The notes under the pieces are model-generated. The model did not search any database and had not been told where the DNA came from. It saw only the letters and a program-made list of their open reading frames with translations. The translations under genes and the position numbers were made by a program. From Chloroflexota bacterium (GTDB lineage Bacteria > Chloroflexota > Dehalococcoidia > SM23-28-2 > JACOUE01), in assembly GCA_016178045.1 (NCBI GenBank), contig JACOUE010000005.1, positions 82,855-130,278 on the forward strand: DNA of 47,424 bases. The letters run 5' to 3'. Shown in pieces: positions 10,284-18,520 of this stretch. Positions within the stretch are counted from its first letter, which is position 1; each line of letters starts with the position of its first letter.

Positions 10284-11996
10284 ATGCCGGAGCGACCGCA
10301 GCGCATCGTCCTCACCGGCTTTTCCGGCAGCGGCAAGAGCGTCGTCGCGCCCCTCGTCGCCGGGCCGCTGGGCTGGCGCGCCGTCGGCACCGACCCCCTC
10401 GTCGAGAAGGCGGCGGGCAAGAGCATCCCGGAGATCTTCCGGGATGACGGCGAGGAGCGCTTCCGCGACCTCGAATCGGAGGTGGTGGCCGAGGTCTGCC
10501 GCGAGGAGAGGGTGGTCATCGCTCTCGGCGGTGGCGCCCTCCTGCGGCCGGAGAACCGCCGTATCTGCGCCAAGGGGAGCTTCGTCGTCTGCCTGGAGGC
10601 GAGGCCGGAGACGCTGTTCCGCCGCCTGGACGCCCGTGCGTTGAAAGAGGCGCTTGACCGACCGCTGCTCGCGATCAGCGACCCGCTGGCCCGCATCCGG
10701 GAGCTGAAGGCGGCGCGCCAGCACCTCTACGCCCTGTGCGACTGGACCGTCCAGACCGACGCGCTGACGCGGGAGCAGGTGGCAGAGGAGGTGCTGCGCG
10801 CCTGGCGTGAACTGGGCGGGAAGGTGAGCGCCGACCCCAACCGTTTCGAGGAGATAACCGCCCCATACGCCGCCGCGCCAAGCGGCACGCTGCACGCCAT
10901 CCCTCCCGGCGCGGCTTCGGTGGTCCGCACGGAGAGCGGCGAATACCCCGTGTTCGTGTCGTGGGGGGCGCTGCCAGAGCTGGGGACGCGGCTGCGGGAG
11001 GCGAAGCTGACCGGTCGCGCCTTGGTCATCAGCGACGACGCTGTCTTCGCCCGCTACGGCGGGCCGGTGGAGCAGGCCATCCGCTCCGCTGATATCGCGG
11101 TGGCGTCGCACGTCGTCCCGGCGGGCGAGGGGAGCAAGACGCTGGAGACGGCGGCGGCTATCTACGACTGGCTGGTGGGGCAGCGGGCGGAACGGGGCCA
11201 GGCCGTCGTGGCGCTGGGCGGGGGCATGATCACCGACCTGGGCGGCTACGTGGCGGCTACTTTCGCCCGGGGGCTGCCGCTGGTGCAGGCGCCGACGAGC
11301 CTGCTGGCGATGGTCGACGCGGCCATCGGCGGCAAGGTGGCCGTAAACCACCGCGAGGCGAAGAACCTTATCGGCGCGTTCTACCAGCCCCGCCTGGTGC
11401 TGGCCGACGTCTCCACGCTGAAGAGCCTGCCGCCGCGGGAGCGGGCGGCGGGCTGGGCGGAGGTGATCAAGCACGCCTTCATCGCCGACGAGGAGCTTCT
11501 CGCGCTGCTGGAGACGCGGGCCGACGGCGTCCTCGCCCTGGAGCCGGAGGTGACGACCGAGGTGATCCGCCGCAGCATCGCCGTCAAGGCTTCCGTGGTG
11601 AGCGAGGACGAGCGGGAGGAGACGGGGCGGCGCATGGTCCTGAACTACGGCCACACCGTCGGGCACGCGCTGGAGGCGGCCACCGAGTACGGGCGCTTCC
11701 TGCACGGCGAAGCGGTGGCCATCGGCATGACGGCGGCGGCGGAGATCGGCCGCGGCCTGCGACTGGTCGACGAAGGGCTTGTGGAGCGGCAGAGGCGGCT
11801 CCTGGCGCGCTTCGGTTTACCTGTCACCGCCGGCGAAGTCGACCGCGACCGGGTGCGGGCGGCGATGTCGCTGGACAAGAAGGTACGTGGAGGCGCCGTG
11901 CGCTGGGTCCTGCTGGACGGAGTGGGCCGGCCGGTGCTCCGAGACGACGTGCCGGCGCGGCTGGTGGAGCAGGCGCTGGCAGCGGTGCTGACCTGA
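10284..11996 (+). CDS. aroKB: Bifunctional shikimate kinase / 3-dehydroquinate synthase fusion
   Basis: At 570 residues this is two enzymes in one chain. Residues 1-175 are shikimate kinase: P-loop GFSGSGKS, the shikimate-binding segment GTDPLVEKAAGKSIPEIFRD and ALGGGALL. Residues about 205-570 are dehydroquinate synthase: PAGEGSKTLE, ALGGGMITDLGGYVAATFAR, PTSLLAMVDAAIGGKVAVN, EVIKHAFI and NYGHTVGHALEAAT with metal and substrate ligands. The fusion joins step 2 and step 5 of the shikimate pathway, which are not consecutive. The start is ATG 10284 after GGAGGG at 10265-10270. AroKB fusions exist elsewhere; here it follows aroE and aroC. Confidence 0.95.
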   Translation: MPERPQRIVLTGFSGSGKSVVAPLVAGPLGWRAVGTDPLVEKAAGKSIPEIFRDDGEERFRDLESEVVAEVCREERVVIALGGGALLRPENRRICAKGSFVVCLEARPETLFRRLDARALKEALDRPLLAISDPLARIRELKAARQHLYALCDWTVQTDALTREQVAEEVLRAWRELGGKVSADPNRFEEITAPYAAAPSGTLHAIPPGAASVVRTESGEYPVFVSWGALPELGTRLREAKLTGRALVISDDAVFARYGGPVEQAIRSADIAVASHVVPAGEGSKTLETAAAIYDWLVGQRAERGQAVVALGGGMITDLGGYVAATFARGLPLVQAPTSLLAMVDAAIGGKVAVNHREAKNLIGAFYQPRLVLADVSTLKSLPPRERAAGWAEVIKHAFIADEELLALLETRADGVLALEPEVTTEVIRRSIAVKASVVSEDEREETGRRMVLNYGHTVGHALEAATEYGRFLHGEAVAIGMTAAAEIGRGLRLVDEGLVERQRRLLARFGLPVTAGEVDRDRVRAAMSLDKKVRGGAVRWVLLDGVGRPVLRDDVPARLVEQALAAVLT

Positions 11997-11999
11997 CGG

Positions 12000-12015
12000 A
12001 CAGGCTTCAGCCTGT
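12000..12015. repeat. Family D hairpin between aroKB and acyP
   Basis: ACAGGCT (12000-12006) and AGCCTGT (12009-12015) form a perfect 7-bp stem around TC, immediately after the aroKB stop. It is another member of the CTTCAG-centred hairpins. Confidence 0.55.
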
Positions 12016-12034
12016 GCTACCGTTCCCTAGCAGC

Positions 12035-12334
12035 ATGAGCAGCGCGAGTGACCGCTCGATTGCCTCCCTGCGGGCCCTCGTGCGCGGCCGGGTGCAGGCG
12101 GTGGGCTTCCGCGACTACGTGTACCGGCGGGCGCGCTTCCTGGGGCTTACGGGCTACGTGCGGAATATGCCGGACAGCCGTTCACTGGAGGTAGTGGCTG
12201 AAGGGAGCCGTGAGGGTCTGGAGCAGCTGCTCGCGTACCTGCGGGAAGGACCGCGGTCGGCCCGCGTGGACGCGGTGGACGTGGAGTGGGGGGAGGGGGA
12301 GGGGCGGTTCGGCGACTTCGGCGTGGCGTCCTAG
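12035..12334 (+). CDS. acyP: Acylphosphatase
   Basis: The 99-residue protein has the acylphosphatase fold and hydrolyses acyl phosphates such as carbamoyl or acetyl phosphate. VRGRVQAVGFRDYVYRRARF holds the phosphate loop and catalytic Arg (R26). LTGYVRNMPD holds the catalytic Asn (N44). The second ATG at 12035 was preferred over ATG 12014 because it better matches the family N-terminus. Its stop overlaps the stop of the convergent small gene at CTAG. Confidence 0.93.
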   Translation: MSSASDRSIASLRALVRGRVQAVGFRDYVYRRARFLGLTGYVRNMPDSRSLEVVAEGSREGLEQLLAYLREGPRSARVDAVDVEWGEGEGRFGDFGVAS

Positions 12335-12507
12335 CCCGGGCGCCTGATCCTGATCTCGATCACGCGGGCCTCGGCGCCGCCCCGGAGGGGGCTGATCAGC
12401 CCCGAGATCGTGGAGGCGATCATCTGGCGCAGGAAGGGGTTCATCCCCACCCGTTTGCCGTCGAAGGTCATCTCAACTTCGGGGGCCTGGCCTGCTTCCT
12501 GGGTCAT
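12331..12507 (-). CDS. Small conserved protein with NPF motif, unknown function
   Basis: This 58-residue protein (MTQEAGQAPEVEMTF, then VGMNPFLRQMIASTISGLIS, ending in an alternating VIEIRIRRPG strand) resembles a scattered group of tiny uncharacterised proteins. Their pattern is a strand, an N-P-F turn, a helix with STI-G-SL, then a final strand. That likeness is from memory, not a search. It starts 2 nt after the stop of the thiol dioxygenase, so the two are probably translated together. The Arg-rich end may contact nucleic acid or phosphate, but that is speculation. Confidence 0.65.
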   Translation of the reverse strand: MTQEAGQAPEVEMTFDGKRVGMNPFLRQMIASTISGLISPLRGGAEARVIEIRIRRPG

Positions 12508-12509
12508 CT

Positions 12510-13109
12510 CTAACCTCCGGTCATGGGAGCGCGGTCCAGCAGGAGACGCATGGGGAAATCGACCAGCCGGCGGGCGGCCGAATCGCAGAGGAAGTGGGGA
12601 TGGCTGTCCGGGCTGCCGCCCAGGATGTGGAGCGAGACGCCGGCCTGGTCGCCGACGGCGCGGACGCGGTGGAAGCCCTCGGCGGGCGGCAGGAGGTGGG
12701 TGACGCCGCCGGGAGGAAGGCGGAGCACGTCGGTCTTGGTCAGCTCGCACGACTGGCCCACGGCCACTGCGGCGGGGCCGTCGGGGCGGACGTACTTCGT
12801 CTCTTCGTCCACGCCGGCCAGGGTGCCGATGACGCCCCAGGAGCCGTGGTAGTGGACGCCGCTGCTGGTGCCGGGCGGGAAGACCACGGAGATGATGAAG
12901 AAGGAGCCGTCTGCGGCGGAGTGGAGGAGGTGGCCGCAGGCCCGGCCGTCGCAGGGCTCGCGGTGCTCCGGCCGGAGGCCCTCGCAGCGCGGCATCCAGC
13001 GGGCCAGGAGCGGCTTGATCGCCTCCACCCGGGCGAGGTCGTCCGAAGCCCGGCGAACGATCAGGGCGACGTCCTGGGTCAGGGCCTCGATGTCGTATGG
13101 GAGGCTCAT
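12510..13109 (-). CDS. Cysteine dioxygenase-type thiol dioxygenase
   Basis: The 199-residue cupin of the CDO family adds O2 to the thiol of cysteine or a related thiol (e.g. 3-mercaptopropionate) using Fe(II). The first cupin motif VHYHGSWGVIGTLAGVDEE supplies two His ligands, and VSLHILGG the third. FPPGTSSGVHYHG is typical. The ATG at 13109 (MSLPYDIEALTQ) was chosen over one 63 nt upstream whose added residues overlap the end of the preceding gene. The substrate is not settled by sequence. It is followed at 2 nt by the small NPF protein. Confidence 0.85.
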   Translation of the reverse strand: MSLPYDIEALTQDVALIVRRASDDLARVEAIKPLLARWMPRCEGLRPEHREPCDGRACGHLLHSAADGSFFIISVVFPPGTSSGVHYHGSWGVIGTLAGVDEETKYVRPDGPAAVAVGQSCELTKTDVLRLPPGGVTHLLPPAEGFHRVRAVGDQAGVSLHILGGSPDSHPHFLCDSAARRLVDFPMRLLLDRAPMTGG

Positions 13110-13155
13110 GATACGCTGCCGGCCTCGCCTGCCGGCCTCGTCTGCGATCCACGGG

Positions 13156-15111
13156 TCACGGAGGTCGCCCATTGAAGGTAGGGTCGCCGCGGTCGAACCA
13201 GATATTGGCGAACCAGTGGTTGTTTCCGTACCAGGGGAACAGCACTAAGTTCTTCACGTTGGCCACAGGATGAAGGGTACCACAGGCCCGGCGTAGTCAA
13301 GGCGGGCCAGGGCGCCAGGTTTCTCTCCCTTCTCGCCCAAGATGTAGCGCTGAATCTCGAACCCCAGGTGACGGCGGCTACCCAAATCGAACTCGCGGCG
13401 TTGAGCTTCAAGGAGACCGTCTAACTCCTTGTCTCTCACCCGAAAGCTGTTCTTGGACCCGGCGGGAGTGGAAGTAGGGGTAGACCCAGTCGTCGAGGTC
13501 GATCCAGCCGTTGTCGAAACCCCAGGTGAAGGTCATCTCATCGCAGCCCCGCAGCCAGCCCTCTGCGATCCGCGGATAGGAGACAGCCGTACTCGGCTTC
13601 TGCTCCACGTCGCCTCCCAGGACTCTCCTCAGCGCAGCTAACAGCTGGGGGGCGAAGGCGGCGATGGAGGCTGGCAGATCGGCGAAGGTAATGGCCAGGG
13701 GCGGACTGCCGGCCGCCTCGTACAGCCGACGTGCCTCCCGCAGATCCCCGTCTCGCTCCGGCCCCTGTCGGTAGCCGGGTAGAGTGGTGAGCTCCTGCTG
13801 GGGGAGGGCCCACAGTGCCATGACAAATCCCACTGGGGGCTGCATAAGACCTGAGCCCCGGAAGACGGTGTCGATGACCTCCTGGCGGTCAGTGGCCAGA
13901 TGGACGGCTCTCCGCACCCGATAATCGTTGTAGGGGGTGCAGGCGTTGCCTGCTTCATCGGCCAGCTTGAAGCGAGAGTTCAGCCAGCCGGAGCTGCCTA
14001 GCTGGATGAACTGCAGTTCGGGCATCTCGTCCTTCAGGGTCTTGGGAAGCGCAGGCGCGTCAAGGGGGCTGAAGCCGTCGATCTCCTTCCTGCAAAATAG
14101 CGGCTCCGCTTGCTCGGCCAGCACGATGAATAGGGACTTTAGGCCGTCGCTGTACGGCCGACCCAGATCCTTCCTGCCCCAGCCAAACCAGTTGGGGTTC
14201 CGGATGGCGGTGAACTCCTGCAGGGCCTTGAGCTCGCCCCAGATGAAGGGTCCGGTGCCCACCATCTTGTCCTGGGTATCCATCGTGTCGTGTTCGGGGT
14301 CGACCAGCTCCTTGGCAATGATAAAGGCGTTGGTGTCTGCCAGGTAATGAACGAAGGGGGCGGTGGGCTCCTTGGTCGTGACCTTCAGGGTAAACTTGTC
14401 TATCAGCTCGATCTTATCGATGCTGGCGTACTGGCTGGCTCGGTAGTAGAGCGGACGGCGAGGGCTTTCCGGGTTCATCTGGCGTTCAAAGCTGAACTTG
14501 ACATCCTCGGCGGTGAGCTGGCGCCCGGCCACGTCGTTCACCTCGGGGCGCCTCTCTCTGGCCGCCACGGCCATCAAGCGCCGACGTACTTCGGGGGTGT
14601 CGTGAAAGAACACGTCCTTGCGGATCGTGATGATGTACGTAAGCTTGTCGACGACCTCGGGCATGGCCTCGGCCAGATCTGGCTCGGAGATCTGGGCGAT
14701 GTGACTAACGTACTTGAGGACCTTGCTGAAAACGGACGATTGAGCGGAGTAGAGGGGGCCGAACTGGGTCTGGTGAGGGTCCAAGGTGTCGAACACCAAG
14801 GCTTCAGCGCCAGGGTAGCGGGCAATGCCGCCGGTCATCCCGGAAGGTGCGGGGATGAACTTCCGGCGGCCGTCGATGGGTTGAAAGTCGGAGGGGAAAA
14901 GTCTGGCGACGATGTCTTCGACCTCGCCGCTTGCCGGTGTCCCTAGCCGGGTTCCAAGAGATGGCGGTCGTTGTGGCTCAGACGGTCGCTCCCCGCAGCC
15001 CAGGAGGGAAGCCGCAGCCAGGCCGGTGCCACTCAGGGCGGCATCCCTAATGAGACGGCGCCGGGTAAGTTTCTTCAGCCAGAATTTCGTCCAGTAGTCA
15101 TACTCCGACAT
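13156..15111 (-). pseudogene. Tat-type oligopeptide-binding lipoprotein (SBP family 5), two frameshifts
   Basis: The first 560 residues read as a family-5 ABC substrate-binding protein. A twin-arginine lipoprotein signal (TRRRLIRDAALSG ... LLGC) is followed by FDTLDPHQTQFGP, AEDVKFSFERQMN, KMVGTGPF and CTPYNDYRVRRAVHLATDRQ. Near 13447-13462 the frame breaks: the tail resumes in another frame as FRVRDKELDGLLEAQ. Near 13257-13263 it breaks again and finishes as NVKNLVLFPWYGNNHWFANI, with TGA at 13156-13158. All parts of a normal protein are still there, so this is either very recent decay or two sequencing errors. It sits 6 bp after the cyclase/ATPase gene, with no permease nearby. Confidence 0.8.
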
Positions 15112-15117
15112 TGGGCG

Positions 15118-18100
15118 TCACCCGTCTCCAATGATCTCGTGGCCTCCTGCCGGTGGGCTCCAAGCGACTCTCGTGTGGCGCTTTCTTTGGGCCTCCGACT
15201 TCAGCGCCTGTGCTCGCTCGAGCAGGGCCTTCATAGCCAGCTCCCGGGCGGTTTCCATGGCTGCCTCCAAGAGCTCAAGCGCCTTCCGACGGTCAGCCGC
15301 GCGGCCACGTGCCAAGAGCATTCGACCGTAGTCGTGTTGGGTCCAGGCGACCCAGGGCCGGGCCCCCATCCTCGCGTTCATCTCGAGGGCACGCTCGAAG
15401 TGCTGTTCCGCCTCCTCCCATCGCGACGTAATGGCGGCCAGGAGACCGAGATAACGCGAGGCCGGCCCAAGACAAATGGCTTCGTTGAGAGCAACGTTGA
15501 GCCGGGCAGAGGGCAGCAACACAGCGTAGAGCTCGGCAGCCCGCTCGACATCGCCTAGGAAGCTGCACGTCTCGGCAAGGATAGCCATCTGGGTGAGCCG
15601 GGCCGCGTCGCGAGGCAGCCCGGCGAAGGCATTCTCAGCCGCAAGGTCGAAATGACGCCGCGTCTCCGCCTCACGGCCCAGCTCGCTGTATATCCAGGCC
15701 AGCGCGCCGCGAAACCCGGGGTGAGTTGAGGGCTGCGTTGTTAGGCTCTCGTAGATCGGCTGCAGCTCCCCAAGCCTTCCTTGTTCCCGACGCAGTCCGA
15801 GGATCTGGACCGCGAACTGCGCGGCGGCGTCCCCGATTTGCGCCCGCTGCCCCTCGGCCAGCGCCTCCTGAGCCAGCCGCTCCGCATCTTGGAACCGCCC
15901 GTCCAGCATGGCACGTGTCGCCGACATGATTTTGGTCTGGCACAGGAACGTAGGAAGTCGGAGTTCCCCCGCAAGCCGCGTACAGGCTTCGATCTGGTGG
16001 TCGACGCCCGCGATGTCTCCCAACTGCAGCAGGTCTATAAGACACGAAAAGTGACTCCAGTAGGCGCCTTCCCTGTTACCGGCCTCCTCAGACAGCCGCA
16101 CCATCTCTGTAGCGTCGGCGAGCCGGTCCTCGACGTTTTCCATCCCGCGCTGATTATTGTGCCTCACGCCCAGGGCCATGCCCAGAGCATCCGGGTCGCC
16201 GACCCGGCGAGCAATGTCGACCGCTTCTTGGCTAAGCGCTAACCTTCGTTCGGGCGGCTCTGAGAATTCCGTCGCGAACGCTAGGCCCGTCAGCAGCGTT
16301 GATCGAAGAACACTCTCGCCCTCCTTCAGCGTGCCCAGAGCTTCTTGGAGCAGGCCGATCAAGAGTTCGTCCACTTCACCGAGCTCGAAGCGGCGCGCAC
16401 CGCGGCCCCCGAGGCCCAGGGCGGCGTGGGCGAGGCGTTCGGGCTCCCCCAGGTTTCTAGCGATGTCCGCCGCCTGCCGGAAGGTCTGCCTGGCGCCAGC
16501 TTTGTCGGCCGTCCGTATCTGGGCGTCGCCCAGGGCCAGCAGCAGCTCGCAGCGCTCGGCCACGTCGGCTTTCCTCTTGAGGTCGAGGGCCTGGAGGGCC
16601 ATCTGGTAGAGGCGGGCCGCCTCCTCGTAGGCGACCTGGGAGAGAGCCCGCTCTGCGGCCCTAACCGCATAGCCGATGGCTTTATCCGCGTCGCCGCTGG
16701 AGCCGGCCTGGCAGAAGTGGTGGGCCAGCTCCGCCAGGTGGGCCGGCTCCAGGTCGGCGCTGTAGAGGACCTCCAGCGCCTCGGCCGCCCGGAGGTGTAA
16801 CTGACGGCGCCGGGGGGCGCTCAGCCCCTGGTAGAGCGTTTCCTGGATCAGGGGGTGGGCGAAGGCGAAGTACTGGCCCTCCTCCCGCAGGAGGTGGGCT
16901 GCCAGGGCTTCCTCCAGCAGGTCCAGGAGCGAGTCTTCGTCCCGGCCGGTCACGGCGGCGACCTTGGGGAGGGAGATCTCGCGTCCCAACACGGAGGAGT
17001 GGGCCAGCACGCGGTTCGCTTCCTTGCCCAGGCGGGCCAGGCGTTTGGCAATCACCTGGCGCACGCCTTCGGGAATGGCCCAGTCGCCCACGGGCGCCTC
17101 TGGGTCAGCGAGGTCGCGGCCCTGCTCCTGAAGGTGCCGCACCAGCTCCTCGGTGAAGAAGGGGTTGCCCTCAGAGGCGGCGAAGAGGGCGTCGAGGACG
17201 CGGGGGGCGGGGGGCTGGCCCAGGAGGGCCTCCACCAGGGCGGCGGCGTCCTGAAGGCCAAAGGGGCGGAGGGCGATAGACGCGCCGACGCGCTGGCGGC
17301 TCAGCTCGCTCAACAGGCCGGCCAAGGGGTGCTGCTCGGTGACCTCCACGTCGCGGTAGGCGCCCACGGCGAGGAGGGGGGCCTGGGGGAGGCGAGGGGC
17401 AAAGTGGCGCAGCAGAAGGAGGGAGGCGGCATCGGCCCAATGGAGGTCGTCCAGGAAGAGGAGGAGGGGCTGGCGGGTGGCGATGGTGAGGAGAACTTCG
17501 GTGACAGCCTCGAACAGGCGGTAGCGTTCCGCTTCAGGGCTGAGGGGAGGCGGCTCCGGGAGGTCGGGGATAAGCTGGTGAAGCCGCGGCAGCAGCTTGG
17601 CGAGATAGGCGGCGCTGCCGTCCAGGTCTTCCCGCAGCTCGTCGGCGGTGCGAGTACGCAGGTACTGGCTGAGGGGTTCGGTGAAGGGCAGGTACGGTGG
17701 CATCCCCTCGGTCTCGTAGGCACGGCCGGTAAGCACCTGGAGGCCGCGGTCGGCGGCGTAGATGGCAAGCTCCGACAGGAGGCGGGTCTTGCCCACGCCG
17801 GGCTCCCCGGCCACCAGCACCAGGCCGCCCTGGCCACGGACGGCCGCTTCCAGCTGCTGGCGGAGCTGGGCGGCCTCCTCCTGCCGGCCGACGAAACGAG
17901 TGAGCGTTGGCCTGCCTGCGCGCTCGTCCGGCCAGCGCACCTCGAACAGGCGCTGGGGTTCGGCGAATCCCTTGAGGGAGCGCTCGCCTCGGTCGAGGAA
18001 CTGGAGGCCGGGGTTGTCGCGGGCGAGGAGGCGAGTCACCTCGGACACGAAGACCTGCCCGCCCTCCGCCTCCACCTGGATGCGGGCGGCGAGGTTCACG

Positions 18101-18444
18101 TCGCTGCCAAAGAGATCGCCCCCTTCGGCGACGGGCTCGCCCGTATGCAGACCGATGCGCACCTGGAGTTCGAGGTAGCGTCCTTCCGCCTGCTGGCCCG
18201 CGATGGCCCGCTGCACCTGAACGGCGCACTCGACGCCCTGGCGGGCGGAAGCGAAGGACACCATGAAGCCGTCGCCGGTACCCTTAACCACGCTCCCGCC
18301 GAAGGGCTCAAACTCGCGGCGGAGGATGCGGTCATGGGCGCGGCGTAGAGCCTGGGCCGTCTCCTCGCCCAAGCGGTCGCCCAGGGCGGTGGAGCCCACG
18401 AGGTCGGTGAACATGATGGTCACGGTGCCGGCCGGAGAAGTCAT
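15118..18444 (-). CDS. Class III nucleotide cyclase - AAA ATPase - TPR signalling protein
   Basis: This 1108-residue multidomain regulator has three parts. Residues 5-165 are a class III adenylate/guanylate cyclase domain: IMFTDLVGSTALGDRLGEE with the first metal Asp, GSVVKGTGDGFMVSFASA with the second, and SDVNLAARIQ with the transition-state Asn and Arg, so catalysis is plausible. Residues 180-500 are a predicted ATPase with FVGRQEE, Walker A AGEPGVGKT and Walker B LLLFLDDLHW. Residues 540-1090 are alpha-helical TPR-like repeats. Such proteins couple ligand or partner binding to cAMP production. It starts at ATG 18444 with a -10 box 12 nt away. The binding lipoprotein follows directly, which suggests a shared role in nutrient sensing (inference). 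Confidence 0.92.
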   Translation of the reverse strand: MTSPAGTVTIMFTDLVGSTALGDRLGEETAQALRRAHDRILRREFEPFGGSVVKGTGDGFMVSFASARQGVECAVQVQRAIAGQQAEGRYLELQVRIGLHTGEPVAEGGDLFGSDVNLAARIQVEAEGGQVFVSEVTRLLARDNPGLQFLDRGERSLKGFAEPQRLFEVRWPDERAGRPTLTRFVGRQEEAAQLRQQLEAAVRGQGGLVLVAGEPGVGKTRLLSELAIYAADRGLQVLTGRAYETEGMPPYLPFTEPLSQYLRTRTADELREDLDGSAAYLAKLLPRLHQLIPDLPEPPPLSPEAERYRLFEAVTEVLLTIATRQPLLLFLDDLHWADAASLLLLRHFAPRLPQAPLLAVGAYRDVEVTEQHPLAGLLSELSRQRVGASIALRPFGLQDAAALVEALLGQPPAPRVLDALFAASEGNPFFTEELVRHLQEQGRDLADPEAPVGDWAIPEGVRQVIAKRLARLGKEANRVLAHSSVLGREISLPKVAAVTGRDEDSLLDLLEEALAAHLLREEGQYFAFAHPLIQETLYQGLSAPRRRQLHLRAAEALEVLYSADLEPAHLAELAHHFCQAGSSGDADKAIGYAVRAAERALSQVAYEEAARLYQMALQALDLKRKADVAERCELLLALGDAQIRTADKAGARQTFRQAADIARNLGEPERLAHAALGLGGRGARRFELGEVDELLIGLLQEALGTLKEGESVLRSTLLTGLAFATEFSEPPERRLALSQEAVDIARRVGDPDALGMALGVRHNNQRGMENVEDRLADATEMVRLSEEAGNREGAYWSHFSCLIDLLQLGDIAGVDHQIEACTRLAGELRLPTFLCQTKIMSATRAMLDGRFQDAERLAQEALAEGQRAQIGDAAAQFAVQILGLRREQGRLGELQPIYESLTTQPSTHPGFRGALAWIYSELGREAETRRHFDLAAENAFAGLPRDAARLTQMAILAETCSFLGDVERAAELYAVLLPSARLNVALNEAICLGPASRYLGLLAAITSRWEEAEQHFERALEMNARMGARPWVAWTQHDYGRMLLARGRAADRRKALELLEAAMETARELAMKALLERAQALKSEAQRKRHTRVAWSPPAGGHEIIGDG

Positions 18445-18456
18445 GTATACTCAGAA

Positions 18457-18462
18457 ATTATA
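18457..18462 (-). promoter_or_regulatory. -10 box for the cyclase/ATPase gene
   Basis: A perfect TATAAT on the minus strand (18462-18457) ends 12 nt before the ATG, which predicts a leader of about 5 nt or none. No clear -35 box is seen. It fits the leaderless pattern of other genes in the window. Confidence 0.45.
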
Positions 18463-18520
18463 CTCCGCGCAAATTGCTCCGAGGCCGCCAGCGGGGCCGT
18501 TCAAACACCTATGAGTCCGA

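Noticed and set aside
13440-13465. Programmed frameshift in the binding-protein gene
   Set aside because: No slippery heptamer or downstream structure is visible, and a second unrelated break occurs 190 bp later.
16855-18348. Long plus-strand frame opposite the cyclase/ATPase
   Set aside because: Composition is that of a reverse-strand shadow; the minus strand carries the cyclase and Walker motifs.
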